Below, piece after piece: positions 1 through 12,059 of a DNA stretch of 64,000 nucleotides. Position 1 is the first letter of the stretch. The number at the start of each line of letters is the position of its first letter. A model generated the notes under the pieces. The model was not told the DNA's origin. It did no database searches and saw nothing but the letters and a program-made list of their open reading frames with translations. Made by a program: the position numbers and the translations under genes. This DNA comes from Capitulum mitella (taxonomy: Eukaryota; Arthropoda; Thecostraca; Pollicipedomorpha; Pollicipedidae), in NCBI GenBank assembly GCA_030062745.1, contig CP099845.1, forward strand, positions 15,664,903-15,728,902, read 5' to 3'.

Positions 1-554
1 CCATTTTCTACCCATTCTGAGTAATTCATCGTCGATTTTGACGGTGGTACATTTTGGCCCACTACAGTTATTCGTGACCTGACCTCAGGTCAATGGCTGG
101 AAGTCACTGATACTTTGCCCAATGACGGTAACTAGATGTCTGCTTCACTCCACACTAAAAATGTTATGGAATATTGCGTCAATTTCCGAAAAAACGGCGA
201 CATGTGTTAAAAATGGGCTTGACCTTAGGTCAATGACCCGGAAAATTCCGAAAAATCCGAGATAGCAGATTTGTTGTATCCATCACGATCACTAATCCCT
301 GAAAGTATTATTGAGATATCTTGTTTTGCGAAAAAGTTAGAGGGCGCTAAACTTTTTTTGACATAGGTCTGTTTGACCTGACCTAGGTCAGGCATCTGAC
401 CTGAGCTGAGGTCAAAATTTTGACACGAGACGTGAAATTGATGGAGCAAAAGGTACACAAAGTTTCGTGACTCTGTGTTTGTTGGCTCTCTCGCAATCCC
501 AGAAAATCCTCAGGGGGGGCAGTCAACTGCCCCCCCCAGTCGGGGACTGGTTAA
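1..554 (-). mobile_element. TTAA-flanked non-autonomous element, family D, partial copy
   Basis: This block reappears in inverted orientation at about 22,855-23,400 with only scattered differences, which identifies it as an interspersed repeat. Its preserved end is at 551-554, where the sequence reads CCCCAGTCGGGGACTGG followed by TTAA; just inside is a palindromic G/C block (GGGGGGGCAGTCAACTGCCC) at 513-532. The interior has many AGGTCA/TGACCT half-sites. The other end lies left of the window. TTAA termini suggest mobilisation by a piggyBac-type transposase; no transposase is encoded. Short reading frames inside are not conserved as protein and are not called. Confidence 0.7.
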
Positions 555-1890
555 CTGACCGCGTTATGACAGAACTTCCCGCTCCAGTATCCGCGTCGAT
601 TTGGAACTTGGTTACCTGGTCGCAGCCGTAAATTTATGTTCGTCGAAATTTATGCAGTCGAAACGATGACGCCGTTTCGACCGCACTGATCGCAAGCCCA
701 TTCGAGACCTAGGTGTCCGGTGCAGTCTGCTCACCAGGCGCAGGACTCGGCTGTGCGGCGTCACCGCCCTGGCCGTGCTCAGAAACTCAGCCGTCGCGTA
801 CCAAGATATCCTGTTGCGACAAAACATAACTAGGAAGCAAGGTCGATTTTTCAACAGAAATTAACGCAAATGCAACCTTGCTACCAAACGCAATAAGGAA
901 CCGCATGACAAGCTGGTAAATGTTCGTCGTACGTGTATGAACGCAGCCCTGGCGGTTGGACCCACCTCGCCTGAGGCGTTGCCAACCAGACGCCCTAGTT
1001 CAGGGTCAGCGGCCCAGGGGCCGGCCAGTTTCGTGTCGACTGCCGTGAGGAGGGAGCGGAGGAAGTCTGCAACACTGACGGTAAGTTGCAGTAGCCACTG
1101 ACCTGAAAGCCGACTGTCTTTTTGCTCTGTTTGAGGGAGGAGGGAACGGTAGTTAGCTGTAGTATGTTTCAACTCGGCACCACCGGGAATATTCTGCTAC
1201 CCGCAGTCGCCGTGCGGGGGAATGAAATCTCCCCTCCCCATGTCTCATGGCTAAGAGGTCGATATCACAGAATCTAACGGCAATCGGTAGTGTATCCTCT
1301 CAAGGTCCGAAATTTGACACCGTATGTTGACATGCGATGTCGCAGGTCGTTGTAATGTGGATTGTAGGGCCGAAAAATGTCTGAGCATTTCATAGTTAGG
1401 TGGCGATTGGGTGACAGCGTTGAACTGGATATCAAACGGAATAGCACAGTCTGGTGCACCTGAAGGCATCTTGTACTAACACACCTCACCGGGTCACGGC
1501 AACTCCTTCAACTGGGGGGAGAGAAAAATTTCGGGTCAATTCCCTCCAGTCAACGCGCATAGCGCCTGTCAGATTTAAAAAAAAAATTGGGGGCTGGAGG
1601 CCCACCAACTTTTTTGAACGCTGGAGCCCATTGGCTCCCTCGTCCATGCACCTCGCTGTCGGATCATCGTGAAAAAGGAAAACGCAGCCTGACGTGAGCA
1701 AAGTTGAAGGCCTAGTGCATAACAAGGTAACTGTGAAGGCCTTCGTCGTGGCGTCACAGGACTGGTCAGATCCCAGATTTCTTCCGTATCCGATCTCTTG
1801 ATGTCATAGCTCATCACTAATTCCGAAAGTGGAGAATAGAGCCTTGTTCCGTGACAACTGATTTGAAGGATGCACTTTTTTCTGTTGTGT
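555..1890. other. intergenic, no gene recognised
   Basis: Only short overlapping frames on both strands are present, with no domain, splice structure or repeat that I can recognise. I see nothing here that supports a gene. Confidence 0.5.
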
Positions 1891-1891
1891 A

Positions 1892-1925
1892 TGCGGTTGT
1901 AAACTCCTGCGAGTTTACAACCGCA
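1892..1925. repeat. perfect 15-bp inverted repeat (stem-loop)
   Basis: TGCGGTTGTAAACTC at 1892-1906 is followed by a 4-base loop CTGC and its exact reverse complement at 1911-1925. It directly abuts a 23-bp tandem array, so it may mark the edge of a satellite or a foldback element. No T-run follows, so it is not a terminator-like structure. Confidence 0.85.
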
Positions 1926-2145
1926 CCGGGCGTAGTAAGCAGTTTGCCATAAGCGTAGTCACCGGTTTACCGTAGACGTATCAATCGATTTGCCGAAGGC
2001 GTAGCAGACTGCTTGCCGTAGGCGTGGTGATTGGTTTGCCGTAGGCGTGGTGATCGGTTTGACGAAGGCACAGTAACCGGTTTGCTGTAGGCGAAGCGGT
2101 CTGTTTGCTGTGGGCGTGGTAACTGATTCACTGTAAAGGTAGGGT
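1926..2145. repeat. degenerate 23-bp tandem repeat, about 9 copies
   Basis: Successive units resemble GGTTTGCCGTAGGCGTGGTGA with substitutions between copies. The two central copies (about 2010-2060) are almost identical. The unit is not a multiple of three and no frame stays open through it. Confidence 0.8.
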
Positions 2146-2259
2146 TAGGTCAGTCAATGACGGGTCGTCATTGGAGGAAACTAAGGAAATGCCTTGCCAA
2201 AAAAAAATCGGAAAGTGTAATTAAAATCATACGTAATGTATGTACAACACCTTTACACT

Positions 2260-2535
2260 ACTACTATAGACAACACTGTTAATGGGACGACTGCTAAACG
2301 ACTGCGAAAATACTACTAACGTCACTTCTGCTAACTTAACAACATAACAGCCGCTAACTACACACGACTGCTAATGACACTACTGCTGAACGACGATACT
2401 GATAACGACAGTACCGCCAGATGAGAACACCGTCAGCGGTACCGCTGATAATCACACTGTTGTTAAACGACACTTCCGAAAGTAAGTGCTACTGCCAAAA
2501 CAGCTAACGTCATTGCTGTTGAATGCGCCACCGGA
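2260..2535. repeat. degenerate satellite of ACTGCTAACGACACTACTG-type units
   Basis: The core words ACTGCTAA and CGACACTACTGCT recur every 15-30 bases. The reverse complement of this core (TTAGCAGTAGTGTCG) is the unit of the field at 9430-9853, so the two fields belong to one satellite family in opposite orientation. Confidence 0.65.
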
Positions 2536-2538
2536 CTC

Positions 2539-3844
2539 TTAACACGCGCACTGGAAAGCGGGGTCCTTTTTGTGCCCCCCACCTGTTTTTCTTGAATATC
2601 TCGAGAACGGATCTGAACTAGTTGCTGCTACTTTGCAACATTTACGGCAATTAAACAGGTCATCGAATGACGCAGGAAAATCGAAAATCTACCTAATACC
2701 TAAAAATAATAAAAAGAATCCGGAAATCCATCGGAAATTTTTGAAGTTTAAAGCATTTGAAGTCAGGCAAACATGGCGAAAACGACCGTTGTCGCTGACA
2801 AATGGGAACTTTGTGAAAAAACTAGCGTTCTTCTCAAGACTGCCGTTTGAACACAGTCAGGCGATGTCATTCGGGCATAAGTGATGGATGTCCCAAGACC
2901 AGGGTCAGGGTCAGCCAGGGTCAATAAGGGTCAAGGTCACCAAAGGCCAAGGTCAGACAGCTTGTGGCTTGGTCCAGCTTTGCATTGCAACATCTCAGTT
3001 TGTATGAAATATGGATTCAAAGGCCCTAATAAAAAAACGTGTGCGCACACTGATACGCCTACATATACCAAGGTCAGTGAAGGTCAGTCATTAAAGGTCA
3101 AGGTCCAATATCTTGTGAACTGGCCCAGATTTGTTCTGCGGCATGTCGATTTGTATGAAATATACATCCAAAGACCCTAATAAAAAGACGTGTGCGGACA
3201 TGGATACGCGTACATATATACCAGTCATTTCAGGTCAAGGTCATCAAAGGTCAAGGGCCACTTTTTCGGGACCTGGTCCAGATTTGCTTAGCAAGGTCAA
3301 AGGTCTTAAGTTGATATCAAGAGCATCTGACCATGACAGTTCCCCCTTTTCGTGTCCATGGCACCGCGTATGTGAACATTATACGAACATTGTAATACGA
3401 TTTGTACTTTACCATAACATGACTAGCAGAAGCCAGAAAAGTGCTTTTACGTTTTTTGTTATTCAGTTGTGGAAAAAAGTAATCCTCCTAGTTTTAAAAC
3501 CCTGCGCACGCCTATGAATTTTCTCAGATTTCAAATATGTGTACCAATGGTAGAAGTGCCATCCATAATCTCACGATTCATGCTAATTTCATCGAAATCG
3601 GTCCATAAGCAACTGAGTTATAAGAAGTCCAAGAGCATCCCCCATTTTTATATTTTTGCCCTCTGTATCCACCCCTTTCAGAATTTTGAAAACTTCTTTT
3701 TTTAAATGTAGTTTATGTCATGGCAAATCGATTGCTGTTTGTTGCGATGAAATCGGATGTATAGTTCTTGAGATCTTAGGGGGGCCGAGTCTCCCCCCTG
3801 CCGGGAATCGGCCATACCGTCTAGCTTTCCGCGAATAGGGTTAA
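2539..3844 (+). mobile_element. TTAA-flanked non-autonomous element, family A, copy 1
   Basis: The right half matches other family A copies (16,482-17,322; 48,066-49,210 inverted; 55,783-56,960). It shares the block around TTCGTGTCC, the AACATTATAC.AACA block and the end CTGCCGGGAATCGGCCATAC before TTAA at 3841-3844. The left boundary at the TTAA at 2539 is tentative. This copy is longer because about 180 bp are duplicated in tandem (about 2926-3100 and 3105-3290), each with the block TTTGTATGAAATAT and a CCTAATAAAAA..CGTGTGCG block. AGGTCA half-sites are frequent. No transposase is encoded. Confidence 0.65.
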
Positions 3845-5030
3845 TGTTTGCTTGATTGCTTGTTTGCGTGCTTGGTTGCGGCAGATTCCAGACGACTCGT
3901 GTCGCTAGGGATGACAAATTTAGCGTCATAAGATGATACGTGTTATCCGTCGAACCTCGGGCGTATGAGAACACGGAACAACTTTTCAATAATTTTGGTC
4001 TGGTCAAAAGCTGCGTTTTATTCACGGGAGGGGGATACATTGATAAAAACGTTCGCCGTGAAATTATTTGTTTCCTTGTCGCTCATAGGTTTTGTAAATG
4101 CCGAATAAGAAATAACTTGGAAAGCTAACTGTTGCAAACGATTGCAAGTGATCCCCCCCGTGGACATTGTTTCTCACAAGTCGTAGAGCGTGAGCTTGAT
4201 ACGGTCTGGTGGAACTTACAGCGCCTTCAAGGCTGAGCCCCAGGTTAATAACGTCGCATGGCAACCGGGTGTAGTTACGTTCTAAATAAGGGGAAAAAGG
4301 TGTGCAAAACTGCTTTTGAAATATAGGTTGAAAGGTGAAACCATGCAAAAAGCACATGTTAACCACAAATATGGGTGCACATTACACGTTTACGGAAATT
4401 ATTAAGGGTACGTGCAGGGGTATCGCCTTCGTGGGTGCGGTAAAGGATAGACGAAGCAGACAGCCCTCTCCAACTTCAGATGGCCAGGCTTCACTCCGTC
4501 TCTCCGACTATTGTGATCCTTTCCTGACCTAAGGTGGCCGCTCTCTTGTTAAAGACGTCCCCTCTCCGCCTTTAGACGGCTACTCGTGTGTTAGACGGTT
4601 CCTCTTCGACTTCAGACGGCCCCTTTCCAACTTACGGCGGCCCGTATCCGCTTCAAGCGCCGCGGCGCCGTTCCGTTTTTAGACTGACGACGGGCTGAAA
4701 GCAATAAGGTGCGTGCAAGGTGACCACGACATTGATTCAGGTGGTGAGAAACTGATATAGCACCAAACATGTCTGTTGAACAGCCTAATGAGGATAGTAC
4801 AGAACGTCCTGACAACGCTGCCATGTATCCACTTTTGCCACCGAGCCACCTTTTGAAAAATGTTTCCCCCACAATCGAAAATTCGTGGTGCGCTCCAGGG
4901 TACATGCACCCTTCTTACGCCCGTCTACAGCCATGCTGGCGGCACTGCTCGAACGAAGTTATGCCTATTTCATTCCACGGATGCATAGATTAGTCGAATA
5001 TGTGTGATTCAGGCCCGGATTATGAATATT
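3845..5030. other. intergenic, no gene recognised
   Basis: Only short frames occur here. The stretch 4500-4680 has loosely repeated 'CTTCAGACGGCC'-type words, which may be a decayed minisatellite. Nothing supports a gene. Confidence 0.4.
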
Positions 5031-8000
5031 TATTTATTTATTTATTTACGTCATGGGATCATCCACCAAAACATGACCGAGGCCACAGGAGCTGTTCTCG
5101 ATCCCGAGTCATCAAACGTGAAGGGTGCAAGAGGTAAGACACACACACACGCACACGCAGTACACTTGTCCCACAAGTCAAGCTACTCAGCTTTGGAAAA
5201 CAAAGTTTGTAAGATGTCGCAATAAGGTGCTGCTTCAGCTTGCGTCTGCACAGTTGTAAAGACATGCCAGCGATGTTTGGTGGCAATGTGTTGAACAAAA
5301 AGGCGGCGCGGTATACAAATTGCCTCTTTCCGGCAACCGAACCACAGATGCGAGGTAGGCTGAGCAGGCGGTCCTGCTTGGTATGTCTCGCGTGATCCAC
5401 CCGTTCGCTGTTCAGACAGTGCGATGCCGCAACGATGTCCTGGTTCGCTTGTACACCGGATCTTATAAAGTAATGTCAGTGTCTGGTGATCAGACATGCT
5501 ATGGGAGGGGAGTCAACCCAGGTTTTCCCGCACGGCCGAAATGTGCGCATGTTTTCTTTTCCCGGATATTACACGTGCAGCGGAATTGACAATTTTCTGC
5601 ACGGCAGCCATGTTTTGGGCCGAACTGTTTCCATAAACTGTGAAGCAATACCGGACGTGAGAGAAAACCAGGGCAGAGACAGTTACAGGAGGGGTACCGG
5701 AAGGAAGACAGCGTCGCAATTGGGAGATGCCGGTGAGAATCCCGAAACATTTGTGAAAGTTTAGAGATATATGAGAGTGCCAAGACAGAAAACGATCAGA
5801 ACTGGCTCCAAGATTTTGAACGTCATCGCCGGGATTGATACAGGTATTCCGGAACTTTACAGGAAATGAAGGAAGATTTCGGATATTTTGACGAGTTCTC
5901 AGAGGGCTAAGCTCGAATTTCGATTCGTTATCTTGAGACCATTAGAGCAAAAATACTCGTCTGACGAGGCCAACGCGGTCTCAAGGCTAGAAACAAAGAG
6001 AAGAAAACGCAGATTTTGAGCCAGTTACCAGAACCTGAGTGTCGCCGACCACAAAAGCACCGGCGGCACACAGGCTGAAGTCATAAGCAAAAACAGTAAA
6101 GAATAGGGGTCCCAGGGACGAACCCTGGAAGACACCCTGGTTAATGGGTCGCGGAGCCGAAATCTGCCTGTTATTGGAAGTGTCTGTAAAGCTAACACTC
6201 AGTATAACCCGTGAGATAATTTTTGAACTATTCGATGCTAATGCAGTGAAGCTGCAATTTGTGAGCAATTTGGAGTGGTCAGTCACATGAGAACATTTAC
6301 TGAGGTCAGTGAGACAAAAGAAGCAAAATTTTGCCCTGGTCCATAGCTGATAAAATTTTGCCCGACATGCTGAGGAGAGCGGTTTCGGTAGAACGGAGGC
6401 ACCGAAAACCGTGCTGGGTAGGAGCAAGGTGGTTAAAGGAGAGATATTGAGAGTTGGTTTTGAACAACTCTCAACTATCTTGGCAATGACTGGAAGGATA
6501 GAGGTAGGGCAAATTTTTTGTCAGGCACGTGTTGATGGTGCGCGGTAGGACATGTCCAATTGAGTTAACAGACATCTTAAAAACTCTAATATAGAGTTCG
6601 TCAGTACCGCACGCTGCTGAGTTCTTCATACTAGAAATAGTGCGTCGCAGGTGGTCGAAGGGATCGGCTGCACCCGGAAAGCGCATGCACCGACACGGGA
6701 CAGCTGGTCTGGGAGGCTGTAAGCAGCACCACGTTCGGCAACCTCGGCGGCCACTCGTGGTCCCACATTGACAAAGAAGTTATTGAGGACGTCAGGACCG
6801 ATAGATGACACTACGTTTTGGCTAGGTTGCTTGCCACCTATAATGTGGAGCATGTTGCGCCACACAGAGTTTGGTCCTTGAGAGTTGATTCTGTCGGCGA
6901 TGTCCTGTTTTGCGTCGTTCTTTTTCGCATATCGGACAACCCTATTTGCTTCGCGATACAGGTCCGAGCTGTAGCCAAACGTGCGCAGAGCTGACGCTCT
7001 GTGGGCGATGAGACGACGTGTTGCCTCTGAGCTAGGTGGCGCTGTCGGATTGCGCAGTTTCATGTCCCTAAACTGGGCGTGGCGTTCGAGGACAACTCGC
7101 AGGTTGTCAGCGAATGCCATCCACTTGTCAGTGATGCTAGCGGCATTGAACACTGCGTTCCAGTTACACTGCAGAAGGTCATGGTGGTATGCGTCGGTGT
7201 CGATGCACCGTAAGTCTGGCACGTACAACGTTGGTTTTCTGTCGCAGTCTGGGAATATCGTAGGTCATTCTAATAAATTTGTGCGGACGAGACAGCTTGG
7301 TATCAGCGCGTTTGACAAAATCCCAATTAACAATAAACACATCCAGCAGCGAACAAGCCGAGTATGTTGGCTCAGCAACAATTTGATTCAGAGAGTACCG
7401 GTCCAGAAAATCGGATTCCGACAGGCGGCGTGAGAGCCATAATCGACGAACAAATAACAGTTTAGATCACCGGTGATAACGATCATGCAACCAGAATGAT
7501 GTACGAGAACATATTAATATTGTGCTTCTAGATCTGAGAAATCTACTTCAAGTGCAGCTGCAGCGTTTCTTGGCATACAGTACACAGCACAATCAGTCTT
7601 TCGGGCCCACCTGAGTCCATATGCCATAACGTCTGAAGTTTAGATGCCGGATTTGTAGGACGAGGAATGTCAATTTTCTTTAGGCCTATCCCATCACGGC
7701 AAAGCAAACCCACACTCCCGTAACCTTTGGGAGCAAATGTACGGTCACAACGCTTAAAGACAAATCCTGGAAATACTAACAATTTGTTTAGTACACAAGG
7801 TTTCAACCAAGTTTCGCATAAAACCGTCATGTCATAGCCGTACCGACGCAGTTCATGCTGTAGCTCGATTGTTTTGGGTTTTAGAGACTGGACATTTATC
7901 GCACAAATCTTCAGCAGTTCGAAGCTGCCGTTCCCGCGCCAGGCATTTCCGCCTCTGTTGCCTCGCTGTCGGTGACGGGAGTGCCGGCCGCGGCGGGTTT

Positions 8001-8240
8001 TCCGGGCGCGGCCACCACGTCCGGCCGTGAGGACCGCCGCAGGCTGCGGGTCAGCTGGCGTCAAGGTCAAGGCCTCTCCGTCCCCGTGCGGTCGGGCGGC
8101 GAGCGTCGTAAACCGCCTGGGGCAAGACCCTGACCAGGCCGGTAGGTCGCGGGCGTGCCAGGGGCTGCGCCGAGACGGCATGGAAGATCCGCTCCGTGAT
8201 GGCAGGACGAAATTAATGTGGAACGTACCGTACATGTGCT
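5031..8240 (-). mobile_element. decayed non-LTR retrotransposon (LINE, CR1/Jockey-like)
   Basis: Reading on the minus strand, 8235-7543 encodes an apurinic endonuclease start, with 'NVQSLKPKTIELQHELRRYG', 'VLCETWLKP' and 'GSVGLLCRDGIGLKKIDIP'. 7228-6626 encodes the linker before the RT, ending 'VLNNFFVNVGPRVAAEVAER'. 6427-5987 carries the RT core with 'FQGSSLGPLFF'; the usual catalytic F/YADD is corrupted to a 'VVGDTQ'-type remnant. 5783-5059 encodes the RT thumb ('AAVQKIVNSAARVISGKR', 'YRAAFLFNTLPPNI'). Frameshifts and stops separate these blocks, so the copy is dead. On the minus strand it ends in an AAAT repeat (5031-5049), a typical LINE tail. Family assignment beyond CR1/Jockey-like is not possible by eye. 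Confidence 0.85.
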
Positions 8241-9429
8241 GTTACCGTCCATGGTCGATGTGCAGAGGTAGCAGCGGCGATCAGAAGACCGTTGACCGCC
8301 AGGAAAACCAGATGCCGCGCAATATCGCGGTGCATATTGATGCGGTAATGTCAGATGTTATGGTGTTGTGCACTAGATAGTTGTAGCATCGGAGATGCTG
8401 CTCTGCCCAGAGCTCGGTCAGATCCACACTAGGCACTCCTCAGTCACTCGTGCTCCTCAGTCAGTCGCTTCACGCATAGAACGCGGAGCGGCGCGTCCGC
8501 TCGGGGCGACGCGCACAACCGGACTGTGTATTCTCCGATGTATTCGTAGCAAATTCCAAGTGAATATATTTAAAATGACTCACATATATCCTAATAAATA
8601 ACCAGTGATGGCCTCAGTATTATAAGAAACTGAGTGTCACAGGTCGTCACGGCACGGTTTGGAGCCAATATGGGGCCAGCAACAGAGGTACGAACCTTTT
8701 GCGTTGTTTGAAACCCTGTAACCCTTTCCATTGTTTACTCCGCCAATGACTTCTTCCGATGTCACCTCCGCCCGCCCACACATCTGTGTGTGTGTGGTAG
8801 GGGACAAGGATTTGATGGCTTGTTTCGTAAAAAATAGGGGGCATATGCCCCGTATGTGCTCAGACGTTTTTCGTGCACTTTTTGGTTCCTGGCAAAATTT
8901 TGGTGTAGGAGCATGCACCCTGTGGGTATAAGATCACGTTCAGTATTTCGCCTCAGAATACCTCGTGGCATGCCATGATCTCCATCTGTTTTTACTCATG
9001 GATGCGTTTCTAGGCTATCTCAGGATGTGAGGCGCGTGACGGCACCCTACTGTGGCCACCGCAATGCTTTAATTACGTGATGTGTGACTGAAATTGAAAC
9101 TTCGCCACATAGGCCAGCTTTTCATCTGTGGAACGACATGAGGTCTCGGGTCTCATTTACGTCAACAACCTTTTCCTTTCCACGGTCGCCAGTTGGATCC
9201 GTATCAGATCTCTGAATCTAAAACAAGCTCGACTGGAATTACCTATATCTTGGCTGACCTAGGTGCTCATTTTTTCACACCAGGTAACTTAGCTAATCAT
9301 TTCAAGTTACTGAAAGTTGCGTCTGCCGCAGTCCGTTCCGGGAGATACTGGGAATAAACCAAACTCATGGCCACAGAAACCGTTTTCGTCATTAACAGCT
9401 TGTTAACAGTACGGTCGTTTACGGTCACT
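8241..9429. other. intergenic, no gene recognised
   Basis: Short frames on both strands without recognisable motifs, and a short GTGTGTGT run near 8788-8798. Nothing supports a gene. Confidence 0.4.
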
Positions 9430-9853
9430 GTCAGGAACATTAGAGTCGTGCAGTAATAGTGTCGGTAGCAGTGCTGTGGCGTCAAGAGTGCTGTTGGTAG
9501 CATTAGTGTCGGGTAGCAATAGTGTCGTGTGGCAGAAGTGTCAGTAGCAGTACTGTCGGCAGCAGTACTGTCGGTAACGGTAGTGTCGGTAGCAGCAGTG
9601 TCGTGTAGCAGTGGTGTGAATAAGTGCTGTCGGTAGCAGAAGTATCTGGTAGCAGTGGCGTCGTGTAGGAGTGGTGTCGTAAAAGTACTGTCGTTAGCAG
9701 TAGTGTCATCAGTGGTGGTGTCTTGTAGTATTGTTGTGGTTAGCAGTAGTGTTGTGAAGTAGTGATGTCGTTAACAGTGGTGTCGTGTAGCAGTACTGTC
9801 GTTAGCAGTAGTGTCGTGAAGAACTACGGTCGTTAGTAGTTGCGTCGTTAAGT
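9430..9853. repeat. degenerate satellite of GTCGTTAGCAGTAGT units
   Basis: The words GTAGCAGTAGTGTCGTG, GTCGGTAGCAG and GTCGTTAGCAGTAGTGTCG recur about every 15-20 bases over roughly 400 bp. The field grades into the homogeneous 35-bp array that follows and is the reverse complement of the field at 2260-2535. Confidence 0.75.
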
Positions 9854-10168
9854 GTCATAGCGGCACTGTCGGAACAGTCGTTAGCAGTGTCATAGCGGCA
9901 CTGTCGGAACAGTTGTTAGCAGTGTCACAGCGGCACTGTCGGAACAGTTGTTAGCAGTGTCACAGCGGCACTGTCGGAACAGTTGTTAGCAGTGTCATAG
10001 CGGCACTGTCGGAACAGTTGTTAGCAGTGTCACAGCGGCACTGTCGGAACAGTTGTTAGCAGTGTCACAGCGGCACTGTCGGAACAGTTGTTAGCAGTGT
10101 CATAGCGGCACTGTCGGAACAGTTGTTAGCAGTGTCATAGCGGCACTGTCGGAACAGTCGTCAGCTGC
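9854..10168. repeat. homogeneous 35-bp tandem array, 9 copies
   Basis: Nine consecutive 35-bp units start with GTCATAGCGGCACTGTCGGA or GTCACAGCGGCACTGTCGGA and end with TTAGCAGT. Copies differ at one or two positions only (CATAGC/CACAGC, CAGTCG/CAGTTG), which points to recent expansion. It is not a CRISPR array: there are no unique spacers. Confidence 0.92.
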
Positions 10169-10447
10169 ACTGCCGGAGCAACGAAACTGCACGTCGGCCG
10201 CCGCCAACGCGGCGGACAAAACCCCTGTGAGGCGAAACGTAGCCTTTTGTTGCCGCCGCCGCCGCACCACCGTCGGGTTCACCGACGAAGGATACTGACT
10301 GCACGAGCCAGCATCAGTGGCGGAAAATGGTATGCGTTTGTAGGATAACCATTAAGGTGCATTTGCATTTCGTATTAGTTTAAAATCTTAGATGTGTTTT
10401 GGAATGTGCGCAAATGATTCAGTAATGGCTTGTGCCCTTGTACCCAT

Positions 10448-10721
10448 CAGGCACGTAACCAGGATTTTCCTCGGGATGGGGGGCAAATGTCAAATTTTGC
10501 CATATGCCACAGGCATATGACGAAATTTACAAGAAAGACCGCAATTTTAGGCAGTTTATCTCATATTAAATGCACAGGAAAACATAGAATGTTCGCTTTT
10601 GCAACATATATATGATCACTATTACGTATTCATGCAAAATTGCCATGTATCTAGTGCAGACCGCTTGGCTCAGGAGGGGGGGCATGGCCCCTATGCCCCC
10701 CTTGACTACGTTCCTGGTGCC
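10448..10721 (+). mobile_element. hAT-like MITE
   Basis: The left end reads CAGGCACGTAACCAGGATTT and the right end is its imperfect reverse complement (ACTACGTTCCTGGTGCC), with matching G-rich and C-rich sub-terminal blocks (GGGATGGGGGGCA / TATGCCCCCCTTGA). The flanks GTACCCAT and ATACCCCT are a possible degenerate 8-bp target duplication. A second, inverted copy of the interior lies at 38,585-38,714. CAGNGGCG-type ends with 8-bp duplications are usual for hAT elements. No transposase is encoded. Confidence 0.6.
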
Positions 10722-12059
10722 ATATACCCCTATCAATGACGATCATTTATCGGCCCTTGAAACTGGAGAAAACCTTCCGCCTGGGCCGCCTGGGTTGCTG
10801 GACGCAAGCCTTCTGTGGTGGGACTTCTTCGTGGCGGGTGTGTGGTGCGGCTTCTTTTCAGATAGACAAAACAGCGAAAGTCATGAGTCACGAAGTATTT
10901 CGTTTCTTTTATATACGTTGATAAGGGTCGGATGTCATTTACGGTGCACTACACGTCTGCAAGACAGGCTTACATAGGACAGTTTGGTGCTACTGTAGTA
11001 ACAGACTTTTCCTGTTTTCATGCTTATCCGATGCAACTCTAGACACTGTTTCGAAATGTACCATTCGAATTACTCTGCGACGCTTATTCCAAGAGATTTG
11101 CGGGCCGGAAGTCAGTGGCCTTGAAACGTGCCCGAGGCCATGTGACGTCACGAAACCCCCAGGGGCCGGCGACCTGCATTGGCGGGTAGTCTTGTCGCGT
11201 TACATTTCGAAGTTTGGCGTCGTTCCTGTTCCCGCTGTCCTGGTCCGGCGGTTACTCGGCGAAGTGATATTGCTTTTGACGGTTTTGGGCACGTCAGCGA
11301 CCTCAGGCATTTCGCATATGCCATTTGGAGGGCAGTCGTCCCGCGCAGTCTGTAGCTCCCCGGCCGCTAACGGCGCACAGGCACGAGTCGCGGAACGTGG
11401 TAAGCACTGAGACAGCGCCTCCTTTAAATAATCTCAGATTCATTTTCATATAATTTGCAGCAATTCCTGTCCCACGACGGCGTCGACGGTGCTAAGCCCG
11501 CAACAGCGTTGGGAGGTTGAGACGAACAATCTTAGGCCGTTTGATCCGGGCAGTACTTAAGATTTATGAAAGTTTTTTTATTGCTTTGTCATTTTTGGAA
11601 ACTAACCCGGAGTCAGAGTTTAGAATTTACTCTGAGTTGTCACCCTTTCACACATCATTTAATTACGTGGGTATTTTGCCGTCAAGGTCGTTATTAGCAT
11701 AACCACTTGACCGACTGCCCTCCGTTTCCAAAACTCCGGGTACGTGGCTATGACCAGAGATATCAACAAGCTTTGCAGGTACGCGGCTATGACCAGGGTT
11801 ATCAGAAAGTATTACGTGGGTCTCATTAGTCAGTTTCCTCATCACAGGGAACCAAAACGGTGCAAGAGCCCGGCCACTGAGGTAAGATGCCCGGCACATG
11901 TGAATTGAGTATCGCGACTGTTTAATCGTATAAGTAACGATGTAGCCCTTGCCAGCTTACTAGTTTTCGCCACCTTCGCCATTCCAGACGAGGTAGTGCA
12001 ACTCCCACGCGTTTCCCCACCTGGTATGCTAAACGAAAATACAGATAGCCCTGACTGTT
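10722..12059. other. intergenic, no gene recognised
   Basis: Short frames only. 'GTACGCGGCTATGACCAG' recurs in similar form near 11,738-11,800 (GTACGTGGCTATGACCAG). Nothing supports a gene. Confidence 0.4.

Noticed and set aside
6981-7433. Plus-strand frame of 150 codons
   Set aside because: It is antisense to the LINE linker region, where the minus-strand translation matches reverse-transcriptase proteins.
9854-10168. CRISPR-like regular array
   Set aside because: The units are directly adjacent with no variable spacers, and the DNA is clearly animal.
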